A stretch of 64,000 nucleotides of DNA from Demequina sp. TMPB413 (GTDB lineage Bacteria; Actinomycetota; Actinomycetes; Actinomycetales; Demequinaceae): contig NZ_CP096184.1 in the NCBI RefSeq assembly GCF_020447105.2, forward strand, positions 2,232,001-2,296,000, in the 5' to 3' direction. This document shows, in pieces, positions 42,108 to 50,899 of this stretch. The position numbers were made by a program, and so were the translations under genes. Positions within the stretch are counted from its first letter, which is position 1. Each line of letters starts with the position of its first letter. The notes beneath the pieces are model-generated. The model was not told the DNA's origin, searched no databases, and saw only the letters and a program-made list of their open reading frames with translations.

Positions 42108-42932
42108 ATGAATCGCATCGCACGGGCCACAGTGCTCAGCCTCATCGCCGCCATCGCCCTGAGCGGCTGTGTGCGCTACAACGTCGACATCACGCTGAGC
42201 TCTGACGACACTGCCTCGGGCTCCGTGGTGACTGCCGTGCAATCTGGCATCGCCGAGCAACTAGGCGCGGAGTCCGATGCCGCCGCGCTCGAAGAGATCT
42301 TCGCTGACAGTCCGTTCGAGGACGACGCCAGCGGCTTCTCGGTCAAGGACTACGAAGACGGCGACTACATCGGCAAGGAGTACTCCTTCGACAACATGGA
42401 GCTCAGCCAGCTCGATGCGTTCGCGGACATGTTCACCATCGAGCGCGTCGGAGACGAGTTCGTCGTCTCAAGCGACACCGCGCCGACTCCAGAGGAAGAA
42501 CTGAGCGAGGTGCCCGCCGGCGCCGAGTCTCAGCTCTCGATCACCTTCCCCGGCACCGTGACCGACCACAACGGCACCCTTGAGGGCAACACCGTCACGT
42601 GGGACCTGTTCTCCCAAACGGAGCCTCTGTCAGCCACGGGAAGTGCGACCTCCGGTAGCGACTTCCCCGTGTGGCTCGTGATCGCCGCCGTGCTGATCCT
42701 GCTCGTGCTCGCGGCCGTCGTGGTGGTCGTGATCGTCGCCGTTCGCAAGAAGGCTGGCGACTCGCCTGCGCCGTATCAAGAGTCGGCCACTGGAGATTTC
42801 TCCCCTCAACCGCAGCCGGTGCAAGACCTCGGAGCGCCCCCCGCCCCACCTGCGCCGCCAGCTCCGCCAGCCCCGCCGGCCCCACCGGCCCCGCCGGCAC
42901 CTCCCGCTGAGTCAGAGGACAACAAGGAGTGA
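42108..42932 (+). CDS. LppM-like lipoprotein 3 with Pro-rich cytoplasmic tail
   Basis: A 274-residue protein. The lipobox is IAALSGC-like (IAAIALSGC), followed by VRYNVDITLSSDDTASGSVV, and a late strand TFPGTVTDHNGTLEGNTVTW very like that of lipoprotein 2. A membrane helix (VWLVIAAVLILLVLAAVVVV) follows. The tail has 6-7 repeats of the unit PPAPPA, probably a flexible or SH3-like-ligand segment. The start at 42108 has AGGG 8 bases upstream; ATG 42102 is an alternative. The stop overlaps the next GTG. Confidence 0.83.
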   Translation: MNRIARATVLSLIAAIALSGCVRYNVDITLSSDDTASGSVVTAVQSGIAEQLGAESDAAALEEIFADSPFEDDASGFSVKDYEDGDYIGKEYSFDNMELSQLDAFADMFTIERVGDEFVVSSDTAPTPEEELSEVPAGAESQLSITFPGTVTDHNGTLEGNTVTWDLFSQTEPLSATGSATSGSDFPVWLVIAAVLILLVLAAVVVVVIVAVRKKAGDSPAPYQESATGDFSPQPQPVQDLGAPPAPPAPPAPPAPPAPPAPPAPPAESEDNKE

Positions 42933-43783
42933 TCAGAGCGGTCGCGCGCGCGGCGGTGTTGCTCACCGTCGCCACGGTCGTGACCGGTTGCGTCACGTTC
43001 GAGTCTTCCAACACGTTTACGGAGCAGGGCACGGTCACTCAAGACCTCACCCTGGCCATGACTCCTGCAGCGGCGGAGCAGATCGGCATTGACCTCGACA
43101 CTCTCACCGCCGAGGCCTTCACCGGGCCCGACGCCGCGGACCTTGGCATCGACCCAGAGAAGGTAACCGTCGAGGATTACGTCGATGGCGACCGGCGCGG
43201 TGTCCACATTGTCGCCGAGAACCTGACGCTTGAAGAGTTCAACGAGGCCTCCCAGTCGGGTGCAGGTGCAGTAGGCCAAGGATTTGGCACACCCATGACC
43301 GTGGTCCGCGAAGGCGATGTGTACGTGGTGACCGTTCCAGCGGACCCCTCGCGCGACCTCGCGGATGTGCGCGGCGCCGGTTCGCTGGGCCTCATTGCCG
43401 ACTCCATCGACTTTGCCATCACGTTCACCTTCCCTGGGCCCGTCAAGTCAACGACCGCTGGTCGGGCGGAGGGCAAGACCGTAGTTCTTGGCCTTGAAGA
43501 CCTGCTGACGCCAGAGGAGATCGTGATTCGCGGACAGGCCACCGAGGCCATCGCCTGGGGACCGATCCTCAAGTGGACCGGCATCGGCGCCGTCGCACTG
43601 ATCATCGTTGGCGGCGCGGCGTTCCTCGTGTGGCAAGACAAACGTCGGACGTCGCGTAACACGCTTCCGCCTCCGGTCGCAGCCCCTGAGGACGGGGGCG
43701 ACGCTCCGTCCAACAACGTCGACGACTCTGGCGAAGACGACGATGGCGACGGCACGAGAGGCAACGAGGGGCCGACCCCCTGA
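42929..43783 (+). CDS. LppM-like lipoprotein 4 with acidic tail
   Basis: A 284-residue protein from a GTG overlapping the previous stop (GTGA). The signal is AVLLTVATVVTGC, followed by VTFESSNTFTEQGTVTQDLT. The domain includes FAITFTFPGPVKSTTAGRAE. A membrane helix follows (WTGIGAVALIIVGGAAFLVW) and a tail rich in Asp/Glu/Asn. The four genes share the FPGxV(K/Q/T/I) strand, the lipobox and the anchored C-terminus, so they are duplicates that have diverged mainly in the tails. Confidence 0.83.
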   Translation: MIRAVARAAVLLTVATVVTGCVTFESSNTFTEQGTVTQDLTLAMTPAAAEQIGIDLDTLTAEAFTGPDAADLGIDPEKVTVEDYVDGDRRGVHIVAENLTLEEFNEASQSGAGAVGQGFGTPMTVVREGDVYVVTVPADPSRDLADVRGAGSLGLIADSIDFAITFTFPGPVKSTTAGRAEGKTVVLGLEDLLTPEEIVIRGQATEAIAWGPILKWTGIGAVALIIVGGAAFLVWQDKRRTSRNTLPPPVAAPEDGGDAPSNNVDDSGEDDDGDGTRGNEGPTP

Positions 43784-43813
43784 CGGTGGGGGTTGTCGCT
43801 CTCAGGTGAGAGC

Positions 43814-45100
43814 ATGTCCTACGTGTCCAGCCCCTATCGTCCGCTGCTTCTGAAGCCTGGAGCGCGCCAGTTCGCGCTCGCGGGTCTCTTGGCGCGCCTG
43901 CCGATCTCGACGTTCAACATTTCGGCCATGCTGATGATCCAGTTGCAGTACGACCGGTGGGAGGTCGCCGGGCGCGTCGTCGCCGTCGGCGTCGGCGTAT
44001 GGGCACTTCAGACCTTGCCGACTGCACGATGGGTCGACCGCAAGGGCCAAAGAATGATGATCCCGCTGACGGTGTTGTTTGTCATCGGGACCACCATCCT
44101 GATCGCCACCGCGATGACTCGCGGACCAGAGCCGCTGCTCTGGCTCGGAATCGGCATCGCGTCGCTGTCAGGACCGCTCGGATCACTCACCCGGGCGCGG
44201 TGGTCGCACATCCTGGACAACGACGACGACATTCACACCGCGTTCTCCCTCGAGGGAGCTTTGGACGAGGTGCTGTTCGTCGCCGGTCCCGCAGTGGTGA
44301 CGGCCCTCGCATACTCGGTTCACCCCGCCTCCGGTCTCCTCCTGGCCGCGGCCGGCATGGTGGGCGGAATCACGCTGCTCCTTGCCCAAAAGGAAACCGA
44401 ACCCCCCGCTCAGGGCGAGGGCGACTCGGGCGGGCTGGGTTTCAAGGTGCCACCCGCAATCTTCGCGGTGGCGGCCGTCGCGATAGCGCTTGGCGCCATG
44501 TTCGGCGCCCTCGACATCTCGACCGTGGCGTTCGCAAAGGAACTCGGCCATGAGAAGTGGGCCGGTCTCGTCATCGGCGTGATCTCTTCCGGATCCTTCC
44601 TGGGCGGACTCGCGTACGGAGCACGCCGTTGGCGGACCCCGCTGTGGAAGCGCCTGGTCATTGCGTCAGTGGCCCTCGCCGCCGGGTTCGTCGTGCTCGC
44701 GAACATGCCCAACCTGTGGCTCTACACCGCGTTCGGCTTCGTGGCCGGCATGGGTATCGCGCCCCTGATTACCAGCCAGGACTCAGTGGCCCAGCGCGTC
44801 GTCAAACAAAGCCAGTTGACAGAGGGCATGGCCTGGCTGCGCATCGGTTTGGGAGCCGGCGTGGCGCTCGGCAGTTGGCTGAGCGGCCGCTTCATCGACC
44901 AGTTGGGGCATGGAGCAGGGCTCCAGGTGATGGCATGGTCCGCCGTAGCCATCGCGGTGTTGGCCATCGCAGGCTCGCCGTGGGTGCGGCGCGACACGGA
45001 AGCCGCCGACCGGCGCAGGGGCATCATGAGCGAGCCCGGTGATATGGAACCGCCCGTCGAGGCTCACGGCGACCAGCCGCCCATCCCGCCCATGGTCTAG
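43814..45100 (+). CDS. MFS transporter (related to the gene at 62886)
   Basis: A 428-residue protein with about 11-12 membrane helices. The signature-like region WVDRKGQRMMIPLTVLFVIG lies after TM2. TRARWSHILDNDDDIHTAFS followed by LEGALDEVLFVAGPAV is the hallmark shared with the second MFS gene in this window. The ATG at 43814 follows AGGTGAGAGC. The substrate is unknown. It lies 30 bases after the lipoprotein cluster on the same strand and may be co-transcribed with it. Confidence 0.8.
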   Translation: MSYVSSPYRPLLLKPGARQFALAGLLARLPISTFNISAMLMIQLQYDRWEVAGRVVAVGVGVWALQTLPTARWVDRKGQRMMIPLTVLFVIGTTILIATAMTRGPEPLLWLGIGIASLSGPLGSLTRARWSHILDNDDDIHTAFSLEGALDEVLFVAGPAVVTALAYSVHPASGLLLAAAGMVGGITLLLAQKETEPPAQGEGDSGGLGFKVPPAIFAVAAVAIALGAMFGALDISTVAFAKELGHEKWAGLVIGVISSGSFLGGLAYGARRWRTPLWKRLVIASVALAAGFVVLANMPNLWLYTAFGFVAGMGIAPLITSQDSVAQRVVKQSQLTEGMAWLRIGLGAGVALGSWLSGRFIDQLGHGAGLQVMAWSAVAIAVLAIAGSPWVRRDTEAADRRRGIMSEPGDMEPPVEAHGDQPPIPPMV

Positions 45101-45125
45101 GCGCTTGCGCGATAGCGTGGAGACT

Positions 45126-46028
45126 ATGGCTCCTCGCATCGCACTGGTCACGACACAAGACCTGCCTACGATCGACGCCGACGAGGCACTCCTGACGGCG
45201 CACCTGCCGGGCTCCCAAGTGGTCGCCTGGGAGGACGAGTCCGTGCAATGGGCCGACTACGACCTCGTGCTGGTGCGCTCGACGTGGAACTACACCGAGA
45301 GACTCGCCGAGTTCTTGGCATGGGCCGAGCGCGTGGACAGTGTGACGCGCTTGCGAAATCCGCTCAGCGTGATCAAGTGGAACACGAACAAGCGCTACCT
45401 CGCCGACCTTGACCGCGCGGGCATCCCCGTCGTCCCCACCACCTACGTCGCGCCTGGCGAGGAGGCTCCCGATGGTGCGCTCGCCGGGCACCTCGTCGTC
45501 AAGCCGACCGTGGGCGCTGGTTCGAGCGGCGCGGCGCTCATCCGTGATGACGCCGACGCTGCGCTTGCCCACGTTCGCGCCCTGCACCAGCAGGGCCATG
45601 TCGCGATGATTCAGCCGTATTTGTCCCACGTCGACACCCACGGCGAGACCGCGCTCATATACGTCGATGGCGGCTTCTCGCATGCGGCGCGCAAGGCCGC
45701 GATCCTGTCCCGCGACATGGAGTGGAGCACCGGTCTCTACGCAGACGAGAAGATCGTGCCAGCAAAGGCGACCGCTGCGGAGCGCGAACTGGGAGATCGC
45801 ACCGTGTCGATGCTCGAAACCCTTGTGCCAGGTGGCGGCGAGGTGGCGTACGCGAGGGTTGACCTCCTCCCCACCGACAACGGCCCAGTGGTGCTGGAAC
45901 TCGAACTCACCGAACCATCGCTCTTTCTTGCCGTCGACGCCGCGGCCCCTGGCAACGCCGCCGCCGCATTTCTCAAGATCGCCGACAGGCAAGCGCAGGC
46001 AACGCCAGAGGAGGGAAGTGAATCATGA
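45126..46028 (+). CDS. ATP-grasp protein
   Basis: A 300-residue protein starting MAPRIALVTTQDLPTIDADE. The ATP-grasp-like part has KWNTNKRYLADLDRAGIPVV, LVVKPTVGAGSSGAALIRDD (nucleotide loop) and a metal-binding end VVLELELTEPSLFLAVDAAA. It resembles RimK/glutathione-synthetase-like carboxylate-amine ligases often annotated as YheC/D-like or prokaryotic glutathione synthetase-like. The substrate is unknown. It overlaps the next gene by ATGA. Confidence 0.85.
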   Translation: MAPRIALVTTQDLPTIDADEALLTAHLPGSQVVAWEDESVQWADYDLVLVRSTWNYTERLAEFLAWAERVDSVTRLRNPLSVIKWNTNKRYLADLDRAGIPVVPTTYVAPGEEAPDGALAGHLVVKPTVGAGSSGAALIRDDADAALAHVRALHQQGHVAMIQPYLSHVDTHGETALIYVDGGFSHAARKAAILSRDMEWSTGLYADEKIVPAKATAAERELGDRTVSMLETLVPGGGEVAYARVDLLPTDNGPVVLELELTEPSLFLAVDAAAPGNAAAAFLKIADRQAQATPEEGSES

Positions 46029-46357
46029 GCAACGACAGCCAGTGGGCTACCCCGCCCGAGCACTCTGCAGCGGCCGCGCCGCAACCCGCAGGGAGGAATC
46101 CCTCTGGCGAGCGCACCGACAGCAACTGGCTAGGGATCACGTCGCTGGTGCTCTCGCTGGCGACCTTCGTGACCGGTGTGTCGTGGATCGCGGGGATCGT
46201 TCTCGGCCACATGGGCCTGGCCGCCGTGAAGCGAGGCGAAGCGAGCAACCGCAGCTTTGCCCTTGCCGGCGTCGTTATCGGCTGGGTGTTCGCCGCCCTG
46301 ACCTTGTTGGCGATCGCGGGCTTCTTCCTCTTCCTCTTCGCCGTGAGATCGTCCTAG
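46025..46357 (+). CDS. DUF4190-type membrane protein
   Basis: A 110-residue protein. A disordered start of about 30 residues is followed by two membrane helices: WLGITSLVLSLATFVTGVSW and FALAGVVIGWVFAALTLLAI. The loop GHMGLAAVKRGEASNRSFAL between them is typical of DUF4190. Its ATG overlaps the ATP-grasp stop. Function unknown. Confidence 0.85.
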   Translation: MSNDSQWATPPEHSAAAAPQPAGRNPSGERTDSNWLGITSLVLSLATFVTGVSWIAGIVLGHMGLAAVKRGEASNRSFALAGVVIGWVFAALTLLAIAGFFLFLFAVRSS

Positions 46358-46475
46358 CCCTGGCGGCGACAAAGCCGTAGCGCCCGCCGCCCGTTGCCGA
46401 CGCTTGACGGACGCGTCGGCGGAGGCCACGCTGAGGTCGAACGTCACGCCTGTTCAGCGAAGAAGGGACGGTGGA

Positions 46476-46964
46476 ATGCGACGCGAGTTCGCACTCCCAG
46501 AGGAGCGCCCTCAGATCGTGATGACAGAAGAGGTGAGCGCGCCCATCGACAAGGCGTGGACAGTTCGCTTCGAGCCCCTCTACCTCGCGCAGTGGTGGCG
46601 GCCAAACGGCTACGTCAACCCGATCGTCGAAGTTGATCTCGTGCCGGGTGGCAGGTGGCGGATTTCCCAACGGGATCCTGAGGGCAATGAGTTCTCGTTC
46701 TACGGCGCCTTCACCGCCGTCGACGAGCCGCGCGTCGCGGTGCAGTCCTTCAGGACCGAACTGTTTCCGACGCTCGAGTCAACGATGACAACCGAGTTCA
46801 CCTCCCACCCTCGCGGCACCACGATCGTGACCACCCACGAGCTTCCCGATGCGAACTGGTTGCGCGGCTATCTGCGCCTTGGCGCCCTGGAGCGCATGGC
46901 GGAGTCTTCCGAGCACTACGGGCACTTATTGGCTCACTTGAGGCCCCGCCCGTCAGCGTCGTGA
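46476..46964 (+). CDS. SRPBCC/AHSA1-domain protein
   Basis: A 162-residue protein starting MRREFALPEERPQIVMTEEV. The START-like fold is shown by SAPIDKAWTVRFEPLYLAQW followed by WRPNGY, the GGRWRISQRDPEGNEFSFYG hairpin and RGTTIVTTHELPD. AHSA1-type proteins bind hydrophobic ligands or act in Hsp90-like or polyketide pathways. No partner is visible. The start follows GGGACGGTGGA. Confidence 0.85.
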   Translation: MRREFALPEERPQIVMTEEVSAPIDKAWTVRFEPLYLAQWWRPNGYVNPIVEVDLVPGGRWRISQRDPEGNEFSFYGAFTAVDEPRVAVQSFRTELFPTLESTMTTEFTSHPRGTTIVTTHELPDANWLRGYLRLGALERMAESSEHYGHLLAHLRPRPSAS

Positions 46965-47034
46965 CGCCTTTCACGCATCATCTGGAACGACTTCTCATAT
47001 TCCCCCTCGCGCTCACGCACAAACGGCTGTAGGA

Positions 47035-47053
47035 TTGTTGCTACATCCAACAA
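47035..47053. promoter_or_regulatory. Operator-like inverted repeat upstream of a small gene
   Basis: TTGTTG (47035-47040) and CAACAA (47048-47053) are separated by 7 bases. This size fits a GntR- or LacI-type site. It lies 90 bases before the 48-residue gene in a 179-base gap that otherwise shows nothing. Confidence 0.35.
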
Positions 47054-47143
47054 ACCTGTGCGACATGGTCGACGCCATAAGGGAAAGCCACGCACCCGCG
47101 CCGACGGCCCTACCCGGACGTCGACGGAAGGACACCACCCCTT

Positions 47144-47290
47144 ATGCACGACGTCGAACCCGCGCCCTTGACCAGCGAGATCGAGATCAACAGGCGCTCC
47201 GACAAGGTCGAGTCGCCTCAGCAGTACTCCAACTGGCGCGACTACGCATTCTCGGAAGTTCCAGAGGAAGACAGCAACCACCGCCGCTAG
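47144..47290 (+). CDS. 48-residue hypothetical protein
   Basis: The frame from ATG 47144 to TAG 47290 has strongly GC-biased third positions, like real genes here. The protein opens MHDVEPAPLTSEIEINRRSD, has QQYSNWRDYAFSEVPEED and ends NHRR. It is charged, without a membrane helix. A GGAAGGA lies 11 bases upstream of the ATG. It falls exactly in the gap before the MalY-like gene, on the same strand. Not recognised. Confidence 0.6.
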   Translation: MHDVEPAPLTSEIEINRRSDKVESPQQYSNWRDYAFSEVPEEDSNHRR

Positions 47291-47320
47291 TCCGCGAGCG
47301 CTGCGTGACACACTGGGTTC

Positions 47321-48469
47321 ATGGCCGAACCCAACCCCTTTGACCAGGTTTCTCTCGATCGCCTCCGCGAACGTACCAGCGCCAAATGGCGCCGATATGA
47401 CGCCGACGTTCTGCCCCTGTGGGTCGCGGAGATGGACGTCAATCTTGCGGCGCCGATAGCGAACGCCCTCGAGCACGCGGTCCGCTCGGGCGACACTGGC
47501 TACCCTGGCTCGACGCCCTACGTTGAGGCATTCGTCGAGTTCGCCCGCTCACGGTGGCAGTGGCCGACGCTCGATCCCGCCCTCGTGCGGCCCGTCGCCG
47601 GTGTGATTCCTGGCTACACCGACGCGCTGGTTCAGGCTGCAGGTCACGGCGGCCACGTCGTCGTCACCTCTCCCGTCTACCCACCCTTCTACTCCTATCT
47701 GCGCGAAGCGGGCCTGACCGTGGTCGAGGCCGTGTTGAGCGACCAGATGAGGATCGACCCTGTCACGCTCGATGCGGCCTTGGCACAGGCCGGGCGTGAC
47801 ACCGATGCCGGCGTTGCCGTGTTGCTGTGCAACCCCCACAACCCTGGCGGAACGGTCCACACCAAGGCCGAGCTCGAACAGCTCGCGAGCATCGCTCGCC
47901 ACCATGACGCCACGGTGGTTGCGGACGAGATCCATGCGCCGCTCGTGTATTCGCCTGCCCAGTTCACGCCCTACCTCTCTGTCGATGGCTCCGGCATCGC
48001 GCTCCACTCCGCCTCCAAGGCGTGGAACCTCGCCGCCATGCCTGGAGCGCTCATGGTGTTTGGGCACGAAGCGGCCGACGCTCACCGCATCTACGCGGCA
48101 GGCGCCCACCACTGGCCGGGCCACTTCGCAGTGATCGCCCAGACTGCCGCCTACTCCCAGGGAGCGGCGTGGCTCGACGCCGCGCTCGCAGGCCTCGACG
48201 CCAATCGACACGTGCTTGGATCACTCCTCGCGGAACACCTACCCGACGTCGGCTACCGCATGCCTGACTCCACCTATCTGGCGTGGCTCGACTGCACAGC
48301 GCTCGGCCTTGGCGACGACCCGGCCGCGGTCTTCTTGGAGCGCGGACGGGTCGCGCTGAACTCTGGCCCGACCTTCGGCACCGGGGGCGCAGGTCACGTG
48401 CGCCTCAACTTCGCCACGAGCGGCACCGTGCTGACGGAGGCGGTGCGCCGCATGGCTTCCGCACTGTAG
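47321..48469 (+). CDS. PLP-dependent cystathionine beta-lyase/aminotransferase (MalY/PatB type)
   Basis: A 382-residue fold-type I enzyme. The MalY/PatB opening is FDQVSLDRLRERTSAKWRRY, then PLWVAEMDVNLAAPI. The substrate loop is SPVYPPFYSYL and the Asn region LLCNPHNPGGTVHTKAELEQ. The PLP Lys lies in SASKAWNLAAMPGAL, with the C-terminal Arg in HVRLNFATSG. The group cleaves C-S bonds of cystathionine or acts as an aminotransferase. Exact activity is uncertain. Confidence 0.9.
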   Translation: MAEPNPFDQVSLDRLRERTSAKWRRYDADVLPLWVAEMDVNLAAPIANALEHAVRSGDTGYPGSTPYVEAFVEFARSRWQWPTLDPALVRPVAGVIPGYTDALVQAAGHGGHVVVTSPVYPPFYSYLREAGLTVVEAVLSDQMRIDPVTLDAALAQAGRDTDAGVAVLLCNPHNPGGTVHTKAELEQLASIARHHDATVVADEIHAPLVYSPAQFTPYLSVDGSGIALHSASKAWNLAAMPGALMVFGHEAADAHRIYAAGAHHWPGHFAVIAQTAAYSQGAAWLDAALAGLDANRHVLGSLLAEHLPDVGYRMPDSTYLAWLDCTALGLGDDPAAVFLERGRVALNSGPTFGTGGAGHVRLNFATSGTVLTEAVRRMASAL

Positions 48470-48521
48470 GAGCCGCTTGCCTTTCCGTGCTCGGTCGCCT
48501 GCCGCATGGGACACTCGTCCT

Positions 48522-49112
48522 ATGCGACGGTCTGAGCGCCTCCTGCGTGCCGCCGTCGCCGCATGCCTGTCTACCGGCGTTGCGCTCACGATGCACGTCG
48601 CCGGCGGCGGCGCTCTGCCGGCACTTCCTGGCATCGCGGTGCCCCTCATGCTCGCGTTCGCTGTCAGCGTCCACCTGGCTGGCAAGACGATGTCGCGGTG
48701 GCGCCTCGGCGCCGCAGTCGCCTCGTCCCAAGCGCTCTTCCACGCCCTGTTCGCCCTGGGTTCAGGCGCTACGTTCGTCACTCACTCCGGCGACGCCCAC
48801 ACGGGACATGCCCCTGGTGCCTTCGCTATTCACGCCTCCGGGTCGCACGCGGCTCAGTCCCATCTCACGCCATCGATGCTGGGGGCGCACGTCGGCGCCG
48901 CCATCGCGACCTACGCGGTCCTGCGCCGTGCCGACGTCCTGATCGCCCTGATCCGCGACGCCGCGGCGGCGCTTGTCTCTCGCCTCACCGTCCCTGCCCC
49001 AACCGTCATCGCGACCGGCGCCGCCGTCGTCCCTCCCCGCCCCACGCGCACGCCCATCAACATTGCCCGCTGCCCGCACGCACCGCGCGGACCCCCTCTT
49101 CGCCTCGCCTGA
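48522..49112 (+). CDS. His-rich membrane protein upstream of copper chaperone
   Basis: A 196-residue protein with about four membrane helices: LLRAAVAACLSTGVALTMHV, PGIAVPLMLAFAVSVHLAG, RLGAAVASSQALFHALFALG and LGAHVGAAIATYAVL. An outside loop is His-rich (THSGDAHTGHAPGAFAIHAS, then GSHAAQSH), suitable for copper. The C-terminus is Pro/Arg-rich. It precedes the PCu(A)C and DyP genes on the same strand, which suggests a role in copper handling. Confidence 0.7.
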   Translation: MRRSERLLRAAVAACLSTGVALTMHVAGGGALPALPGIAVPLMLAFAVSVHLAGKTMSRWRLGAAVASSQALFHALFALGSGATFVTHSGDAHTGHAPGAFAIHASGSHAAQSHLTPSMLGAHVGAAIATYAVLRRADVLIALIRDAAAALVSRLTVPAPTVIATGAAVVPPRPTRTPINIARCPHAPRGPPLRLA

Positions 49113-49163
49113 TACCGCTACCCGCGCACCGTGTGCGCCCCTTCAGACGAGAAAGAGATACTC

Positions 49164-49664
49164 ATGTTTGCCTTGTCCCGTGCTGCCCTCGTGGCGGCGA
49201 TTGCCCTGACCCTTGCCTCCTGCTCGACAGGCTCCCCTAGCGACGACGCCTCGTCGCTCACCATCACCGATACGTGGGCGAAGGCCGCCGACGACGGAAT
49301 GACCGCCGCCTTTGCCTCGGTCCACAACAACGCCGACCGCGATATCACCATTACTGGCGCGAGCTCCCCGGCCGCCATGGCCGTCGAACTTCACGAGGTC
49401 GTCGACGACGAGATGCGCCAAGTCGATGGTGGCTTCACCGTTCCAGCAGGCGAGACGCTCATGCTCGAGCCCGGCGGACTCCACCTCATGTTCATGGGGA
49501 TTTCCCAACCGATTGCTGCTGGCGATGAGGTGACTGTCACGCTCACCCTCTCGGATGGCACTCACGTCGAGTTCACCGCAGTTGCGAAGGACTTCGCTGG
49601 AGCCAATGAGGACTACGACGGCGGGATGGAGATGGAGTCCTCCTCCCCGGAGCCGAGTCAGTGA
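49164..49664 (+). CDS. PCu(A)C-type copper chaperone lipoprotein
   Basis: A 166-residue lipoprotein. The signal LVAAIALTLASC has its lipobox Cys at residue 20. The cupredoxin-like PCu(A)C core carries the H-M...H-M copper motif: VELHEVVDDEMRQVDGGF, then GGLHLMFMGIS. It would bind Cu(I) outside the cell and deliver it, typically with Sco, to cytochrome oxidase or other cuproenzymes. The acidic Met tail GGMEMESSS may add binding. It overlaps the DyP gene as GTGA. Confidence 0.92.
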   Translation: MFALSRAALVAAIALTLASCSTGSPSDDASSLTITDTWAKAADDGMTAAFASVHNNADRDITITGASSPAAMAVELHEVVDDEMRQVDGGFTVPAGETLMLEPGGLHLMFMGISQPIAAGDEVTVTLTLSDGTHVEFTAVAKDFAGANEDYDGGMEMESSSPEPSQ

Positions 49665-50899
49665 CCTCGATCGAGAACACGCCGTCGCGGCGCCGGTTCC
49701 TCGCAGCGGGCGCCGCTGCGGGGGCCGGCGCGTTGGTGGGCGTCGCCGGAGGCGTGGGCGCCGAGCGAGCCGGCGCCATTCCAGGCGCGCCCGCGCGCCC
49801 TGACGACGCTGGGGTCAACGGCGGCCGGGTCGTCCCCTTCTACGGCCCTCGCCAAGCGGCAGTGACGGCGCGTCCCGGAGCCTTCGCGTCGTTCGTAGCC
49901 CTCGATCTAGCCAGGGGCGTCGGCCGTGAGCGACTCGCCGCCTGGATGAAGCTCATCACGGACGACGCTGCACGCCTGACCCAAGGGCTCCCTGCACTCG
50001 CCGACGTGGAGCCCGAACTCGCCGCGACGCCAGCAGGCCTCACGATCACGGTGGGTTTTGGGGGTGGCTTCGTGGAGCGGGCGCGCGGCGAGCGGCCCAC
50101 GTGGCTGCGTCCGCTGCCCGCGTTCTCGATCGACCGCCTCGAAGAGGCCTGGTCAGACGGCGACGTGCTCTTCATCGTCACGGCCGATGAGCCAGGGACC
50201 GTCGCTCATGCCTTGCGCATGCTCCTCAAGGACTCGCGCGCGTTCGCAACCCTGCGATGGCGTCAAGACGGGTTTCGCAGGGCGTACGGCTCCGACCCTT
50301 CAGGGCGCACCATGCGCAACCTCTTCGGCCAAGTGGACGGCTCCGCCAACCCGCGGCCGGGCGCACCTGACTTCGACGCAGCGGTGATCGCGGGAGACGA
50401 AGCCCCCGCCTGGTTGAGGGGCGGCACCAGCTTTGTGTTGCGGCGCATCGCCATGGACCTCGACGGCTGGGACCAGGTAGACAGAGTGGGACGCGAGAAC
50501 GCGGTGGGGCGAACCCTCGACACCGGTGCGCCACTCACAGGAGGCAACGAGCGCGACCCGCTCGACCTCGACGCCAAGGGGGCCAATGGGCTCCCCGTCA
50601 TCTCGTCGGTGGCCCATGCTCGGCGCGCCCACGTGGCCGATCCCGCGCTCCGCATCGTCAGGTTCGGCTACAACTACGAAGAGCCGCCCGCCCCAGGATC
50701 GACGGCGCTGAGTTCGACCGGACTGCTCTTCGGTGCGTGGCAAGCCGACGTCGATCGACAGTTCGTGCCGCTGCAGCGCGCACTCGACGAGGCCGACCTG
50801 CTCAACGTGTGGACCACGCCGATCGGCTCGGCCGTCTTTGCCATCCCACCTGGTTGCGCTCGGGGCGGTTATCTTGGCGAGGCGTTGCTAGGCGTCTGA
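49661..50899 (+). CDS. Dye-decolourising peroxidase with Tat signal (EfeB/DtpA-like)
   Basis: A 412-residue exported heme peroxidase. The Tat signal SRRRFLAAGAAAGAGALVGV is at residues 8-28. The DyP distal motif GxxDG appears as GQVDGSANPRPG, with GFGGGFVERA upstream. The proximal heme His is probably in VISSVAHARRAHVADP. It is translationally coupled to the PCu(A)C gene. In Streptomyces lividans a DyP (DtpA) is encoded with Sco and ECuC and works in maturation of the radical copper oxidase GlxA. This operon resembles that set, though no Sco or GlxA is visible here. Confidence 0.92.
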   Translation: MTSIENTPSRRRFLAAGAAAGAGALVGVAGGVGAERAGAIPGAPARPDDAGVNGGRVVPFYGPRQAAVTARPGAFASFVALDLARGVGRERLAAWMKLITDDAARLTQGLPALADVEPELAATPAGLTITVGFGGGFVERARGERPTWLRPLPAFSIDRLEEAWSDGDVLFIVTADEPGTVAHALRMLLKDSRAFATLRWRQDGFRRAYGSDPSGRTMRNLFGQVDGSANPRPGAPDFDAAVIAGDEAPAWLRGGTSFVLRRIAMDLDGWDQVDRVGRENAVGRTLDTGAPLTGGNERDPLDLDAKGANGLPVISSVAHARRAHVADPALRIVRFGYNYEEPPAPGSTALSSTGLLFGAWQADVDRQFVPLQRALDEADLLNVWTTPIGSAVFAIPPGCARGGYLGEALLGV

